64,000 nucleotides of DNA from contig JAIPBM010000019.1 in assembly GCA_021739695.1 (NCBI GenBank), positions 1 to 64,000 of the forward strand. The letters are read 5' to 3'. Numbering within the stretch: the first letter of the stretch is position 1; each line of letters opens with the position of its first letter. Under the pieces are notes generated by a model. That model saw nothing but the letters and a program-made list of their open reading frames with translations. It searched no databases and was not told where the DNA came from. Positions 17,569-26,635 of this stretch are shown here, piece by piece. The position numbers were made by a program, and so were the translations under genes. Source of the DNA: Flavobacteriales bacterium (lineage in GTDB: Bacteria; Bacteroidota; Bacteroidia; UBA10329).

Positions 17569-19398
17569 CTATTCTGCTTCCAGCACTTCAATTCGTTGCA
17601 GCAGCTGATCGATCAACAACTGTTGGGCCTCCATTTTCTGGTTCTGTTCTTGCATGGCCTTTACCATAATGGGAACAAGGCCTACGTAATTCACTGCTTT
17701 AAAATCAATGGATTCGATGTTTTCTTTAGAAACCAACCCTTGCTCAAAGCTTTCCACATCTTCAAAATGATTGGCTTTTACCAATTGAGGATAGATCTGC
17801 TCTAGATCCTGAGCCATGATACCTACCTGCTCTCCCTTTGGTAAACTCATTTTTCCATAGATGCCGTCCGTTCGATACGTGTAGGTTTTTACAGGCAGTG
17901 CTGTGATCGTTGCCAATGCAGTACGGTAATCTTTGATATTGGATTTCAGATCGGCATCTGATGGCAGGTAAGATCCTGTTGTGTAAACATCACCGAGAAA
18001 ATAACCGCCCCAGTTTGTTCCAGTACCAACTGCGTTGCCATAAACGGCATAGGCAGCATTGCTTGTACCTCCTGCAAAGCCATAAACCCCATAGCGCGTG
18101 TTGGTTCCGCTCATAGATGCCTCACCACGCACGCCATACCAGCCTCCTTCTCCTCTTACACCAAAACCATAATAAGCATTGACCACATTACGTCCAAACA
18201 CGCCAACCACATCGGCAAATCCAGTATGGTTAGCTTCGCCATGTATTACATGGGTTGTTGTGCTGGCCACATTATTGGTGAAATAACCTGCATAATCTCC
18301 CTCAGTGGCCGCCACATGCAACTTCCCTATAGGAGTACTTGTTCCTATTCCAACATTTCCGGTGGTCCGTTCTATCATCAGTCGTTCAGCTACACCTAAT
18401 TCAAGAATTCGAAAATAATCACCTGCGTTGTTGTTACCGATAAGCCACATCCCAGAACCAGCCTTATATAAACGCAAAGCGGCATCACCATCTGCTGCAT
18501 CAATATCTACCACACTGTAATTTGCGCTGGATTTAGAGCGGATACCTGTACTTCCACTGTGATACACATCCAATTTATAATTAGGAGAACTTGTTCCCAT
18601 ACCTACATTTCCTGTGGCGTTGATCACCATCCTATCTGTAGCCGAACTATAATCTCTGAAAATAAGCTTATTTGGACCTGTGCTTGCCGAACTGTTGGTG
18701 GCACTTATGGTCCATGACTTTGTTTCGCCATGCAGCATTATTGCTGGGCCCGTGGTTGCACCCGTATTCTTAATTCTCAGACCGCCTGTTATTGTTCCGT
18801 CTGTTACAATTTCAAGTTTACTCGCAGGAGCGGAAGTTCCTATTCCGACATTGACACCATCATCAAAGATCTGCGAATTGCCTAAGGCGGTTGCCGCGGT
18901 GAATTTTGAGATGTAATTCTCTGTTCCGTTGGCGTTGGCAGAACCGGCAGGCCCCGTTGGACCTATTGGTCCTGCTGGACCTACTGGACCTGGGTTTGCA
19001 GCCGTTTCTGCATAAAGTGCATAAGGAACTGACAGTAACTGAGATGTACCCATGCTTTGGTAAGTGGTACCACCTGTGGCATCCAGGCCTATTTCTATGT
19101 AATAGACGCCACCCGACCACGATATGGCCGCCATATTGGCGAAGGTGGGCGTTCCATCTCCAATTACAAGATTGAACAGGCCGAATGCATTGGTGGTTAC
19201 CGCATGCGTTTCTTCCATCACCGTAATGCCCGAAGGCGAAGAATGGTGAATAGTGACCTTTACTCCAATGTTCTGATCAGGAATAACGTTTCCTAGGCTG
19301 TTTCGGGCCACGCCCTGATAATTGAATTTCTGTGGGGTCTGTGCCGATGCAAAAAGCGCGGCAAAAACAAATAGTAGAATGCTCGAAAAAGTTTTCAT
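17569..19398 (-). CDS. Secreted fibre-like protein with S74 autoprotease (intramolecular chaperone) domain
   Basis: About 609 residues from ATG 19398 (MKTFSSILLFVFAALFASAQ, signal peptide). In-frame codons up to 19458 are unlikely N-terminal sequence. Order: a domain of about 130 residues; a short collagen-like tract GPVGPAGPIGPTGPAG; a long beta-helical fibre of repeats such as GNVGIGTSTP; and a C-terminal Peptidase_S74 chaperone with PSDADLKSNI, where the Ser and Lys match the self-cleavage dyad, followed by a coiled coil. The family trimerises fibres and cuts itself off. No other phage genes are near, so this is a host adhesin or surface fibre. Confidence 0.85.
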   Translation of the reverse strand: MKTFSSILLFVFAALFASAQTPQKFNYQGVARNSLGNVIPDQNIGVKVTIHHSSPSGITVMEETHAVTTNAFGLFNLVIGDGTPTFANMAAISWSGGVYYIEIGLDATGGTTYQSMGTSQLLSVPYALYAETAANPGPVGPAGPIGPTGPAGSANANGTENYISKFTAATALGNSQIFDDGVNVGIGTSAPASKLEIVTDGTITGGLRIKNTGATTGPAIMLHGETKSWTISATNSSASTGPNKLIFRDYSSATDRMVINATGNVGMGTSSPNYKLDVYHSGSTGIRSKSSANYSVVDIDAADGDAALRLYKAGSGMWLIGNNNAGDYFRILELGVAERLMIERTTGNVGIGTSTPIGKLHVAATEGDYAGYFTNNVASTTTHVIHGEANHTGFADVVGVFGRNVVNAYYGFGVRGEGGWYGVRGEASMSGTNTRYGVYGFAGGTSNAAYAVYGNAVGTGTNWGGYFLGDVYTTGSYLPSDADLKSNIKDYRTALATITALPVKTYTYRTDGIYGKMSLPKGEQVGIMAQDLEQIYPQLVKANHFEDVESFEQGLVSKENIESIDFKAVNYVGLVPIMVKAMQEQNQKMEAQQLLIDQLLQRIEVLEAE

Positions 19399-19795
19399 GA
19401 TCGTTAGGGTTTGTGTAGGATAAAGTTGAGTTGCTACCCCGAAACAAATAATGACCATGGTCAGAAAGATGGATGAGGTTTGAAAGCCCCTTACCTATTT
19501 GGTTCCGTATTCTTGTTTCTGCTGAAGACAAGCACGAAAAATATGGAACGAGATATGAGAAAAAGGAGATGCTTCTGTTGTCTTTGACGGGTTCAAGGCA
19601 AACGCCACCACGGTAAATAATCGTGGGACTTGCATGCATTTCGTACCATAAATAGCCAGATGCTGTGCTTTTTTAGCATATTTATCAGAATGATATTCTG
19701 CTTATAAATGAAAGGCTATCAATTGATGTTGGAAGCCCTTGAACGTCCATAAGTTGAAAACCGATAAAACCGACCACAGCCCACCTTAAATAACC
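19399..19795. other. Divergent intergenic region with an extended dyad
   Basis: It separates the fibre gene from the DUF922 gene. The only clear structure is a dyad at 19676-19710: CAGAAT (19686-19691) and ATTCTG (19695-19700) around GAT, with AT-rich flanks that are also roughly complementary. It could be an operator. No confident promoter box was identified. Confidence 0.35.
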
Positions 19796-20338
19796 ATGAA
19801 GTACTTCTTAACCGGACTTTTACTCCTAGTCCTTTTGTCTGTAAAAGCTCAGGTAAAGGTTTCTAACGACACGCTTCATTGGAATTCGAACAGACCACTT
19901 TCTTGGAACGACTTTAAGGGACAGCCAGAGGAAGGAGGAACTTTAAAAGGCCAAATTCTTTGTTTGAATCTTGGAGGTTTTCAACGACAAAGCGCCCATC
20001 ACCAAATACACTTCAATATTGTGAGCGTATTTGACCGAATGAATTCTTGGATGCCCGTAAAGGACCGGACGGATGCTGGTCTCAACTATTTCCAAGTGAT
20101 GTTCAACATATACGAGGTGCATGCGCGGAAAATGCGAGAGGCGTATGCACTAAGCCGAACAAGTACTAATCCTGATGCCGAATTTCAAGAAAAGTATAGC
20201 CATTCTGCCAACGACCGATCTGCCGAACTCGAGCAATTCAAAACGGAAACCAAGCTTGGTATGGATACCACGGCACTGGTCACTTGGAGATTGAAAGTGG
20301 ATGAGGAACTGAAGGCTTTGGAAGCCTATGGGCAATGA
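19796..20338 (+). CDS. DUF922-like exported protein with a degenerate metal site
   Basis: A 180-residue protein with a signal peptide (MKYFLTGLLLLVLLSVKAQ). It aligns by eye with DUF922 proteins: RPLSWNDFKGQPEE (W/N-D-F-K-G motif), VFDRMNSWM and FNIYEVHARKMREAY. In the family the helix preceding that last element normally reads like LLKHEQGHFDI, a HExxH-type site. Here it reads GLNYFQVMFNI, so the His, Glu and His positions are Tyr, Phe and Met. It is probably a non-catalytic homologue. Confidence 0.7.
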   Translation: MKYFLTGLLLLVLLSVKAQVKVSNDTLHWNSNRPLSWNDFKGQPEEGGTLKGQILCLNLGGFQRQSAHHQIHFNIVSVFDRMNSWMPVKDRTDAGLNYFQVMFNIYEVHARKMREAYALSRTSTNPDAEFQEKYSHSANDRSAELEQFKTETKLGMDTTALVTWRLKVDEELKALEAYGQ

Positions 20339-20406
20339 GTGCCTTTGTTAACGGCAGGCGCTGGCGAGCGTTTTTTCCTTTTGGGTAAAGATCACTTTCA
20401 ATCTTC

Positions 20407-20907
20407 TTACAACTCCATCCACTTTCCTTCCCGTTCTGTGGCGTCCCAAATCTTGAGGTCGAGTTTTTGAGCAAGATCTTTGGCGAAAACAAGTGCTTCC
20501 CCCACTTTTTCCGTTTCAAACACGCGGATGCGTTTGTTCTGCTCTGTGGCCAGATTAACTTGAATGACTGTCTGTGTGGTGGTTATGCTTGCGTTTGACC
20601 GTCCGTAGGTTGAGCTAACGAGCTTGGTTTTAAAAACAGAAACACATTTGATTTCTGGCAATGGTTCCCATCGACCAAATCCTTGCGGCCCTAAAGCGCT
20701 TATCATTCGATAGGTCCTTTCCTTATAATTCACTTCAATTCCGTTTTGATACGCAAGAAGTCCGCCAGCTCCTAGGGCCATCATCACTCCAAAGAACGGA
20801 GAGTAAGCAAGTCCGCCAATACTAAATATGGCAGCAAGTATACCCATGATCTTCATTGGCATGGGTTTGTCTCGCCTGTATAGGAATCGATATATGTTTG
20901 TTTTCAT
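20407..20907 (-). CDS. Hypothetical membrane protein, two N-terminal helices
   Basis: A 166-residue protein of unrecognised family. Two adjacent hydrophobic helices (about residues 19-36 and 38-52) anchor a cytoplasmic or periplasmic domain of about 110 residues with beta-rich character (YRMISALGPQGFGRWEPLP, then TTTQTVIQVNLATEQNKRIRVFET). The arrangement resembles PH-like bacterial membrane proteins, but no motif proves it. It stands alone on the minus strand. Confidence 0.65.
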   Translation of the reverse strand: MKTNIYRFLYRRDKPMPMKIMGILAAIFSIGGLAYSPFFGVMMALGAGGLLAYQNGIEVNYKERTYRMISALGPQGFGRWEPLPEIKCVSVFKTKLVSSTYGRSNASITTTQTVIQVNLATEQNKRIRVFETEKVGEALVFAKDLAQKLDLKIWDATEREGKWMEL

Positions 20908-21023
20908 TAACTATCTGTTTGGGTGTTTGGTTTAATTATGTGCTAAAATATGCTACATCGTTTCTCCTTTAGTTAGCTGGTGGCTTAGAAAGCCGCTACA
21001 AACAATTCGTAGCAACTTTATTT

Positions 21024-22676
21024 ATGGAGATCTTTCTCCGATCAGGTATCGGATTCGCAGAACGAGCTTTCGAATATTTTGTTCAGTGTGCGGTTTTATG
21101 TTATAACAAAAGTATATTTACTTCTCAACAACAATTCAAAACCACGACAAGAAATTTTAGCTTATTTGTTGCCGTCCTATTCGTTTGGTCGGCAAGTTTC
21201 GGCCAATCTGCTTCTTCTGAGAACGGAATCGATAGGCTTCGGGCCAAGCACAGAAAAGCGACTGAATTAAGACTTGACCAAACCTTGAACGACCTGCCTG
21301 TTGATACAGACTGCAGCACTTGCGGTGGTGGGTCTAATACGGACGATGGCGTTTTTGGTGGTGGCACCATTTACCTTACAGATACACTTAGCTGCGGCAC
21401 TTGGGATACCGAATTAAGTGAATGGTACCCTGGCAATAGACAGATAACCACCTACAATACGGAAGGCTCTGCCACTTATTTTGAAAGTCAGTATTGGAAT
21501 GGGGCTACTTACGAAAATCAATCAAACACTTCCTACACCTACGATGCCAATCAACGTGTGCTATCGGAAACAAATCAGCAATGGAATGGAAGCGCGTGGG
21601 AAAACAGCTTCAGAAGAATCTATATCTACGAAGCCAATGGAGCCATACTTACCGAAACCCAAGATAATTGGGATGCTGGTGCTTGGGTACATAGCACGTA
21701 CAACGAATATGTCTATAATGGTTCCGGTTTCGAAACCAGCTCCACTTTCAGCAATTGGATTGGCGGAGCGTGGGAGACCAACAGTAGATACCTCTCTGAA
21801 TATGACGGTAACAATTTCTTGGCCTCAAGCGAATACCAAGGTTGGACAGGAAGTGAATGGGTCGGTACTTTCATCGATCTCTACACCAACGATGCCGTGG
21901 GTAATGTGCTCGTTTACGAATCGCAATACTGGGATGGAACCATCTACTCCAACAATTATAGACACACATCAACGTATGATGTGAACGGAAATGAAACCTC
22001 TGGCCTAGACGAAAATTGGGATGGCACCCAGTGGCTGAACAGCTATCGGTCCTTTGCCACGTATGATGTGATGAGCCATCTACTCACCTACAATTCGCAA
22101 TCGTGGGATGGCACGGAATGGATAGAAGAGTCATTCGAAACCTATACCTATAGTGCCACTGGAAAGATTCTTTCAGAAACCTATCAGGCTTGGGATGGGA
22201 ATGCATGGCTTTATACCGATCAATACCTTCATACATATAACGCCAGCGATTATCAGATTCTTATGGAGCAGTTTGAATGGGACGGTATTCAATGGGTGCC
22301 CACGTATGAATCGAGCTACACCTTTGACGAAAATGATATCCGTACCATTTCGCTTACCCGCGATTGGGATGGCGATCAATTTGTAAACTCCGATATGTGC
22401 GAATTGACCTACGCAGCAATCCAAACAGGAGTGGCAGATGCTAATGCACCGAAGTTGTCGGTATATCCTAACCCAAGCAATGGGGTTTATAACGTTGTAC
22501 TGCCCGATATGCAGCCTTATGGTCTGGTACTTACCGACCTTCGAGGTCGCGAGGTGTACAGCCTTCAGGCCCAAGGAAGAGCAACCATTGATATTGAGCA
22601 CCTGCGGGCAGGAATTTACCTGCTACGTGGCACCCAAGGAGAAGCAAGCTCAGTTATCCGATTGATAAAACACTAA
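21024..22676 (+). CDS. T9SS-secreted protein with about eleven 30-residue tandem repeats
   Basis: A 550-residue frame; the true start is uncertain. Residues 1-40 are unlike a leader, and the signal sequence is RNFSLFVAVLFVWSASFGQ (about 43-61). No ATG sits just before it. The mature part has about eleven tandem repeats of 28-32 residues built around W-(D/N)-G-x-x-W and Y-x-Y-(D/N), reminiscent of YD/RHS-type strands. It ends with a type A sorting domain (SVYPNPSNGVYNVVLPD to the final IRLIKH) that sends it through the type IX secretion system to the cell surface. Confidence 0.8.
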   Translation: MEIFLRSGIGFAERAFEYFVQCAVLCYNKSIFTSQQQFKTTTRNFSLFVAVLFVWSASFGQSASSENGIDRLRAKHRKATELRLDQTLNDLPVDTDCSTCGGGSNTDDGVFGGGTIYLTDTLSCGTWDTELSEWYPGNRQITTYNTEGSATYFESQYWNGATYENQSNTSYTYDANQRVLSETNQQWNGSAWENSFRRIYIYEANGAILTETQDNWDAGAWVHSTYNEYVYNGSGFETSSTFSNWIGGAWETNSRYLSEYDGNNFLASSEYQGWTGSEWVGTFIDLYTNDAVGNVLVYESQYWDGTIYSNNYRHTSTYDVNGNETSGLDENWDGTQWLNSYRSFATYDVMSHLLTYNSQSWDGTEWIEESFETYTYSATGKILSETYQAWDGNAWLYTDQYLHTYNASDYQILMEQFEWDGIQWVPTYESSYTFDENDIRTISLTRDWDGDQFVNSDMCELTYAAIQTGVADANAPKLSVYPNPSNGVYNVVLPDMQPYGLVLTDLRGREVYSLQAQGRATIDIEHLRAGIYLLRGTQGEASSVIRLIKH

Positions 22677-22721
22677 GCCTCAGCGCTAGGAATAAGCTAG
22701 CACTCGGAATAGAAGAATGAA

Positions 22722-22759
22722 AAAACCGCCCATCGCGCTTTAGTGCGATGGGCGGTTTT
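22722..22759. terminator. Bidirectional intrinsic terminator
   Basis: A perfect 15-base stem, AAAACCGCCCATCGC (22722-22736) with GCGATGGGCGGTTTT (22745-22759), and an 8-base loop. An A-run precedes it and a T-run ends it, so it can stop the T9SS gene on the plus strand and the PKD fragment on the minus strand. Confidence 0.92.
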
Positions 22760-22770
22760 CTTTCCAGCAC

Positions 22771-23292
22771 CTATTTGATTACGGAAAGCCGCTCTGCAAA
22801 GACAGCATTTTGTGCCTTTACTAGGACGAAGTAATTTCCAGCAGGCCAATTGGCGCTGATGTTTACAGTTGCTGTGCCATTCAATGGCTGTGTGTGCAGC
22901 ACTTGCCCCAGTAGGTTTCTCACTTCCAACACACCTTCTACCCCAGCCTGCTCAAAACGGACCGTAAACTGATCAGAACCGGGGTTGGGATAAATGCCAA
23001 AATGAAGTGCTTCCTCCTCTTCCACCCCAAAAAATATGGTTCCTGCATTGATAACTGATGTGTTGGAGCCACAGGCATTGCTTACGGTAAGGGTTACCAC
23101 GTGCGATTGGTTGTCGGTATAGGTATGCGCTGGTGGAAAGCGTTCGGCAGAAGTCGTTCCATCGCCAAAATCCCAGAGGTAGCTGTCGCCTTCAGAAATA
23201 GATGCGAAGAAGAATTGGTTGGGAGTGGGCCAAAAGTAAGCGCAAGCAAAGCCAGTTGACTCTGCGTAATAAGCGTTCTGGCGAGGAAAACG
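22771..23292 (-). pseudogene. 3' remnant of a T9SS-secreted PKD-domain protein
   Basis: The open frame has no plausible start. From an upstream stop at 23293-23295 it reads into a partial PKD domain (SYLWDFGDGTTS, then PPAHTYTDNQSHVVTLTVSNACG), followed by a type A sorting domain (FGIYPNPGSDQFTVRF to the end LSVIK). No signal peptide or N-terminal domains are present; the region upstream belongs to the 3' end of the TPR lipoprotein gene. It is the tail of a once larger surface protein, left by deletion or rearrangement. Translation from an internal GTG at 23100 would give only the sorting domain. Confidence 0.8.
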
Positions 23293-23355
23293 CTATCAGA
23301 ACGCCACCTGCATCAAAAGCTTTAACTGAAACGAATTTATCAACCCGGCTCTATA

Positions 23356-24030
23356 TCACTTCTTCGTTAGAATTGAGAGGTTCTGTTGGGGTAGTGGGAA
23401 TTCTGGCGAAAATCTTATTGCTTCAAGAAGGTGGTATTTGCAATCTTCCAGCTTACCTTCATTTGCATACAGAACACCAAGCAGGTTTTGTGCAGCAGCG
23501 TAATAAGGAATATCATAGGTCTTGTTTGAGATATTCATGGAAGTAAACTCAACCTTGGAACCTGGAAGAGCAATTAACCTCAGTAATTCTGAACGGGCAT
23601 CGGAATCACGGCCCAAATTGTAATACGCTTTGGCCAGTTCATAACTCCATTTAGGAGACTCGACCCGCTCTGTTATAAGTATCTCTCCAAAAAGAACCAC
23701 ATCGTTAAGTTTATTCAACAAGATGGCACTTGTCATTCCTACTTCCAAGGTCTTTTCAGTATTACGGAATTTCAAAAGATATTTCGATGTGGCCAACGCG
23801 CTGCCGTACTCCCCTGCTTTCAGGTAATATGTGGCAAGCGAATCATAGTACATCAGTTCATTGGTGTCGGCCGACATGAGCTTATAGGTTGCTTGAATGG
23901 CTGTGTTGTAATCATCCAAGGATTTTGCGCGATGAATAATGAAATTAAGTTGGTCATCGTTGGTAGAATCAAAATTCCTACACCCTACAAACAGCGTAAG
24001 AAGTACTGCATAAGTGCCTATTTTTTTCAT
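23356..24030 (-). CDS. TPR-repeat lipoprotein
   Basis: A 224-residue lipoprotein with lipobox LFVGC (Cys17). The rest is helical with tetratricopeptide-type pairs: YDSLATYYLKAGEYGSALATSKYLL, WSYELAKAYYNLGRDSDARSELLRLI and AAQNLLGVLYANEGKLEDCKYHLLEAI. Such proteins scaffold envelope complexes; no partner is certain. It begins 3 bases after the stop of the YD-like gene upstream, so the two form an operon. Confidence 0.8.
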   Translation of the reverse strand: MKKIGTYAVLLTLFVGCRNFDSTNDDQLNFIIHRAKSLDDYNTAIQATYKLMSADTNELMYYDSLATYYLKAGEYGSALATSKYLLKFRNTEKTLEVGMTSAILLNKLNDVVLFGEILITERVESPKWSYELAKAYYNLGRDSDARSELLRLIALPGSKVEFTSMNISNKTYDIPYYAAAQNLLGVLYANEGKLEDCKYHLLEAIRFSPEFPLPQQNLSILTKK

Positions 24031-24033
24031 GAT

Positions 24034-25242
24034 CTAATCGAAGTATAAAATGTCTCTCTTGTGTAAATGTGTGTATTCAATGTCTGGTGTTATTAACCGT
24101 TCTATCCTATGCGTCCAGTTCCCAACTTCATCATAGTACCATTTGTTAAACTCAGTCATTCCTGCATCGGTAAGCAACTTTTCCGATTTAAGTCGACCGT
24201 CTGTAAAATACTGAAATGACCAATGAGATACCGTTGTGTTCCGTTCATCTGTCTTGGTTCTTTCCATTAACTGTCCTTGGTCGTTGTACAACCAATTTGA
24301 TTCATAAAGAACGATTCCGTGTGCACACTTCTGTTTAAATGTAATCTGCCCTAGACCATTGAAAACAACCCATTCATAGTTCACCGTGTCCGGCAAACCA
24401 TTTTTAAGAACAATTTTGAATTCGGAATAGCCATCAGGTTGGTAATAGACATATTTGGCATCTCTTAGTAAGAGCTGCTCACCTTCGTAACGGGTAAAGT
24501 TCTCGAGAGAAACGACAGAGTCATTCTCGTACCGTGTCTTTCTTCTTGACAAGAGGGAGCCTTCGTCATAGCTTATCTCATCGATAATCCTTTTTTTATC
24601 ATCAAATGCCCGTTCAATGCGTTTTTCAACTTCGCCTTTCTGATCCACTTCCTCAAACACAGCCCACTGGTTGCCAAAGCCTAGGTACTCATAGGTGAAC
24701 TTTCCCTTGTACACATCATTTCCGTCAAACCGATTAACTTTTTTCAGTCTGCCCACGGTGTCATGGTCATACCTTAGTATGTCACTGATCTGAAGACCAT
24801 CTCTTTCCTTCAAGTATTTTATCTGTTCGATAAACAGCCCGGAAGATGAGTAGCTGTAATAGTTGAGCGCTACCGTAACGGAGTCGTCTTCAATGCGTTC
24901 GTATTTCAACAGGTTCTGATGATTGTCGTAACTGATAAGTTTTCGCTTACATTCCAGGCCGTACATGTTGCAGAGAGACCTTTCGGTCATATATCCGTTT
25001 TTATCGAATACGAGCTTACTAGGCCACCGATTAGCGTTTATCTCTGCATCAATTGAAAACGTATCTCTCGAAACATGTGCATTAAACATTCTGTATTCTA
25101 CCTGTTTAACCGCACCGAGCAGCTTATAATTCCGAAGAATTTCTATATTTCCAGCATCATCATGTTGACCGAAAGATGATGTAGGGAATACAAATGCAAA
25201 CAGAAGAGATGGGTACATCCAATACAGGCTTCTTCTAATCAT
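24034..25242 (-). CDS. Exported YD-like repeat protein of unknown function
   Basis: About 402 residues from ATG 25242 (MIRRSLYWMYPSLLFAFVFPTSSFGQ, signal peptide). The frame is open to 25404, but that part overlaps the divergent gene and is not leader-like. The body consists of irregular beta-hairpin units of the YD/RHS style (YDNHQNLLKYERI, YNDQGQLMERTKT, YYDEVGNWTHRIERL), which often occur in Bacteroidota surface or periplasmic proteins. It is upstream partner of the TPR lipoprotein. Its start codon overlaps the start codon of the divergent HTTM gene. Confidence 0.7.
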   Translation of the reverse strand: MIRRSLYWMYPSLLFAFVFPTSSFGQHDDAGNIEILRNYKLLGAVKQVEYRMFNAHVSRDTFSIDAEINANRWPSKLVFDKNGYMTERSLCNMYGLECKRKLISYDNHQNLLKYERIEDDSVTVALNYYSYSSSGLFIEQIKYLKERDGLQISDILRYDHDTVGRLKKVNRFDGNDVYKGKFTYEYLGFGNQWAVFEEVDQKGEVEKRIERAFDDKKRIIDEISYDEGSLLSRRKTRYENDSVVSLENFTRYEGEQLLLRDAKYVYYQPDGYSEFKIVLKNGLPDTVNYEWVVFNGLGQITFKQKCAHGIVLYESNWLYNDQGQLMERTKTDERNTTVSHWSFQYFTDGRLKSEKLLTDAGMTEFNKWYYDEVGNWTHRIERLITPDIEYTHLHKRDILYFD

Positions 25243-26605
25243 GAATCGTACAATCATAAATCTATGGTATAGGGTCGAATCGGTTTTATTTACAGAACAT
25301 ACTGTTGTACCCATTAGCGTGTTCCGAATTCTGTGGGGAATACTCATGTCTTTCAACTTTTTTGAAGCGCTAACTGCCCGTGGCGAGTACAGGTATTTTA
25401 ACACCGTATTTCATTTCAGGTACCCTGGATTCGAGTTTATTCCTGTTTTAAATGACCAATGGTTATTGGTTGTCTTTGCTGTAGGACTCATAACATCCAT
25501 CTTTCTTCTATTCGGATATTTTTATAAAGCTGCATCTGTTGCTCTTTTTATCGTTTACCTCTATGTCTTTTCCATCGACCAGGCGTACTTCAACAATCAC
25601 TACTATTTCTATTGCTTGGTTAATCTGTTCTTTCTGTTCGTTCCTGCAAATCAACACTTCTCGCTAGATCATTTTTGGAGAAAGACAAAACCAATTAAAA
25701 CCTATCGGTGGATGTTGCTATTATTTCAGTTGCAGATCTGTATCGTTTATTTCTATGGCGGTGTATCAAAGCTTCTGAATCCAGAATGGCTTTCCGGTTT
25801 GGCTGTCAAAACCTTGTATACCAATATATCGAATCGACTTGAATGGGGATTAGGACAAGATGAACTTACAATTGTAGCGTTAATCGTAACCTTCGGGGGC
25901 TTGATCTTTGACCTATTAGTACCGTTCGGGTTGATGGCAAAAACAAGATGGATCAAACTACTCTCCTTTTGCTTCATATTCTTCTTCAATATAAGTAACG
26001 CCATCACTTTACAGATCGGTACATTCCCCTTTGCCATGATGGCATCTGTTGTCTTGTTCGTGTTTCCTGCACCACAAGGTCATTTTCGAATTACACAAGC
26101 AGTTGAAAAGAACAAATCCTTGGTTATTGGGCTTATCGCGATCCATTTCGCATTTCAATTAATTTTTCCACTCAGGCATTTGGTCGTTAATGGGAATGTG
26201 TTTTGGACAGGCGAGAGTAAGATGTGGAGTTGGCACATGATGTCGGGTGGTAGCGACATCAGCGCTGCATTTTTCTTGGCAGAACGAGATGAAAAGGACC
26301 AAGTGCTGCAGTGGCACGAATTGGACCCCTCAAAGTTTCTGAATAAGACCCAGCTTAGAAACTTAGGCAAATATCCTGCACTTATTCCACAATTTGCAAA
26401 ATTCTTAAAGCGTGAGGCCGAGCTTGCCGGAATGACCAATGTGGCGGTATATGCAGATATACTTGTGTCTCGGAATGACAAACCTTATCGTTTTATTGTA
26501 CATCCTGAGCAGGAATTGTCAGGATTGAAATACAATGTTTCTTTAAAACACAACAATTGGATATTGTTATATAAGGAGGAGAATCAACGATTGTATCATC
26601 GATAG
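25241..26605 (+). CDS. HTTM-domain membrane protein (vitamin K-dependent gamma-carboxylase-like)
   Basis: A 454-residue protein with eight or more membrane helices in the first 310 residues. The HTTM domain is recognised by VFRILWGILMSFNFFEA, FNNHYYFYCLVNLFFLFVPANQHFSLD and LQICIVYFYGGVSKLLNPEWLSG. The C-terminal 130 residues (MSGGSDISAAFFLAE onwards) form a soluble domain like that after the membrane part in gamma-carboxylase homologues. In animals the family carboxylates glutamates using vitamin K hydroquinone; bacterial members are largely uncharacterised, so the reaction is inferred. It is divergent from, and overlaps the start of, the YD-like gene. Confidence 0.82.
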   Translation: MNRTIINLWYRVESVLFTEHTVVPISVFRILWGILMSFNFFEALTARGEYRYFNTVFHFRYPGFEFIPVLNDQWLLVVFAVGLITSIFLLFGYFYKAASVALFIVYLYVFSIDQAYFNNHYYFYCLVNLFFLFVPANQHFSLDHFWRKTKPIKTYRWMLLLFQLQICIVYFYGGVSKLLNPEWLSGLAVKTLYTNISNRLEWGLGQDELTIVALIVTFGGLIFDLLVPFGLMAKTRWIKLLSFCFIFFFNISNAITLQIGTFPFAMMASVVLFVFPAPQGHFRITQAVEKNKSLVIGLIAIHFAFQLIFPLRHLVVNGNVFWTGESKMWSWHMMSGGSDISAAFFLAERDEKDQVLQWHELDPSKFLNKTQLRNLGKYPALIPQFAKFLKREAELAGMTNVAVYADILVSRNDKPYRFIVHPEQELSGLKYNVSLKHNNWILLYKEENQRLYHR

Positions 26606-26635
26606 CAACCATATAACTCAACTGCTACAACTTCC

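Noticed and set aside
21481-21984. A 167-codon second-frame ORF in the T9SS repeat gene
   Set aside because: A shadow created by the repeats' codon periodicity.
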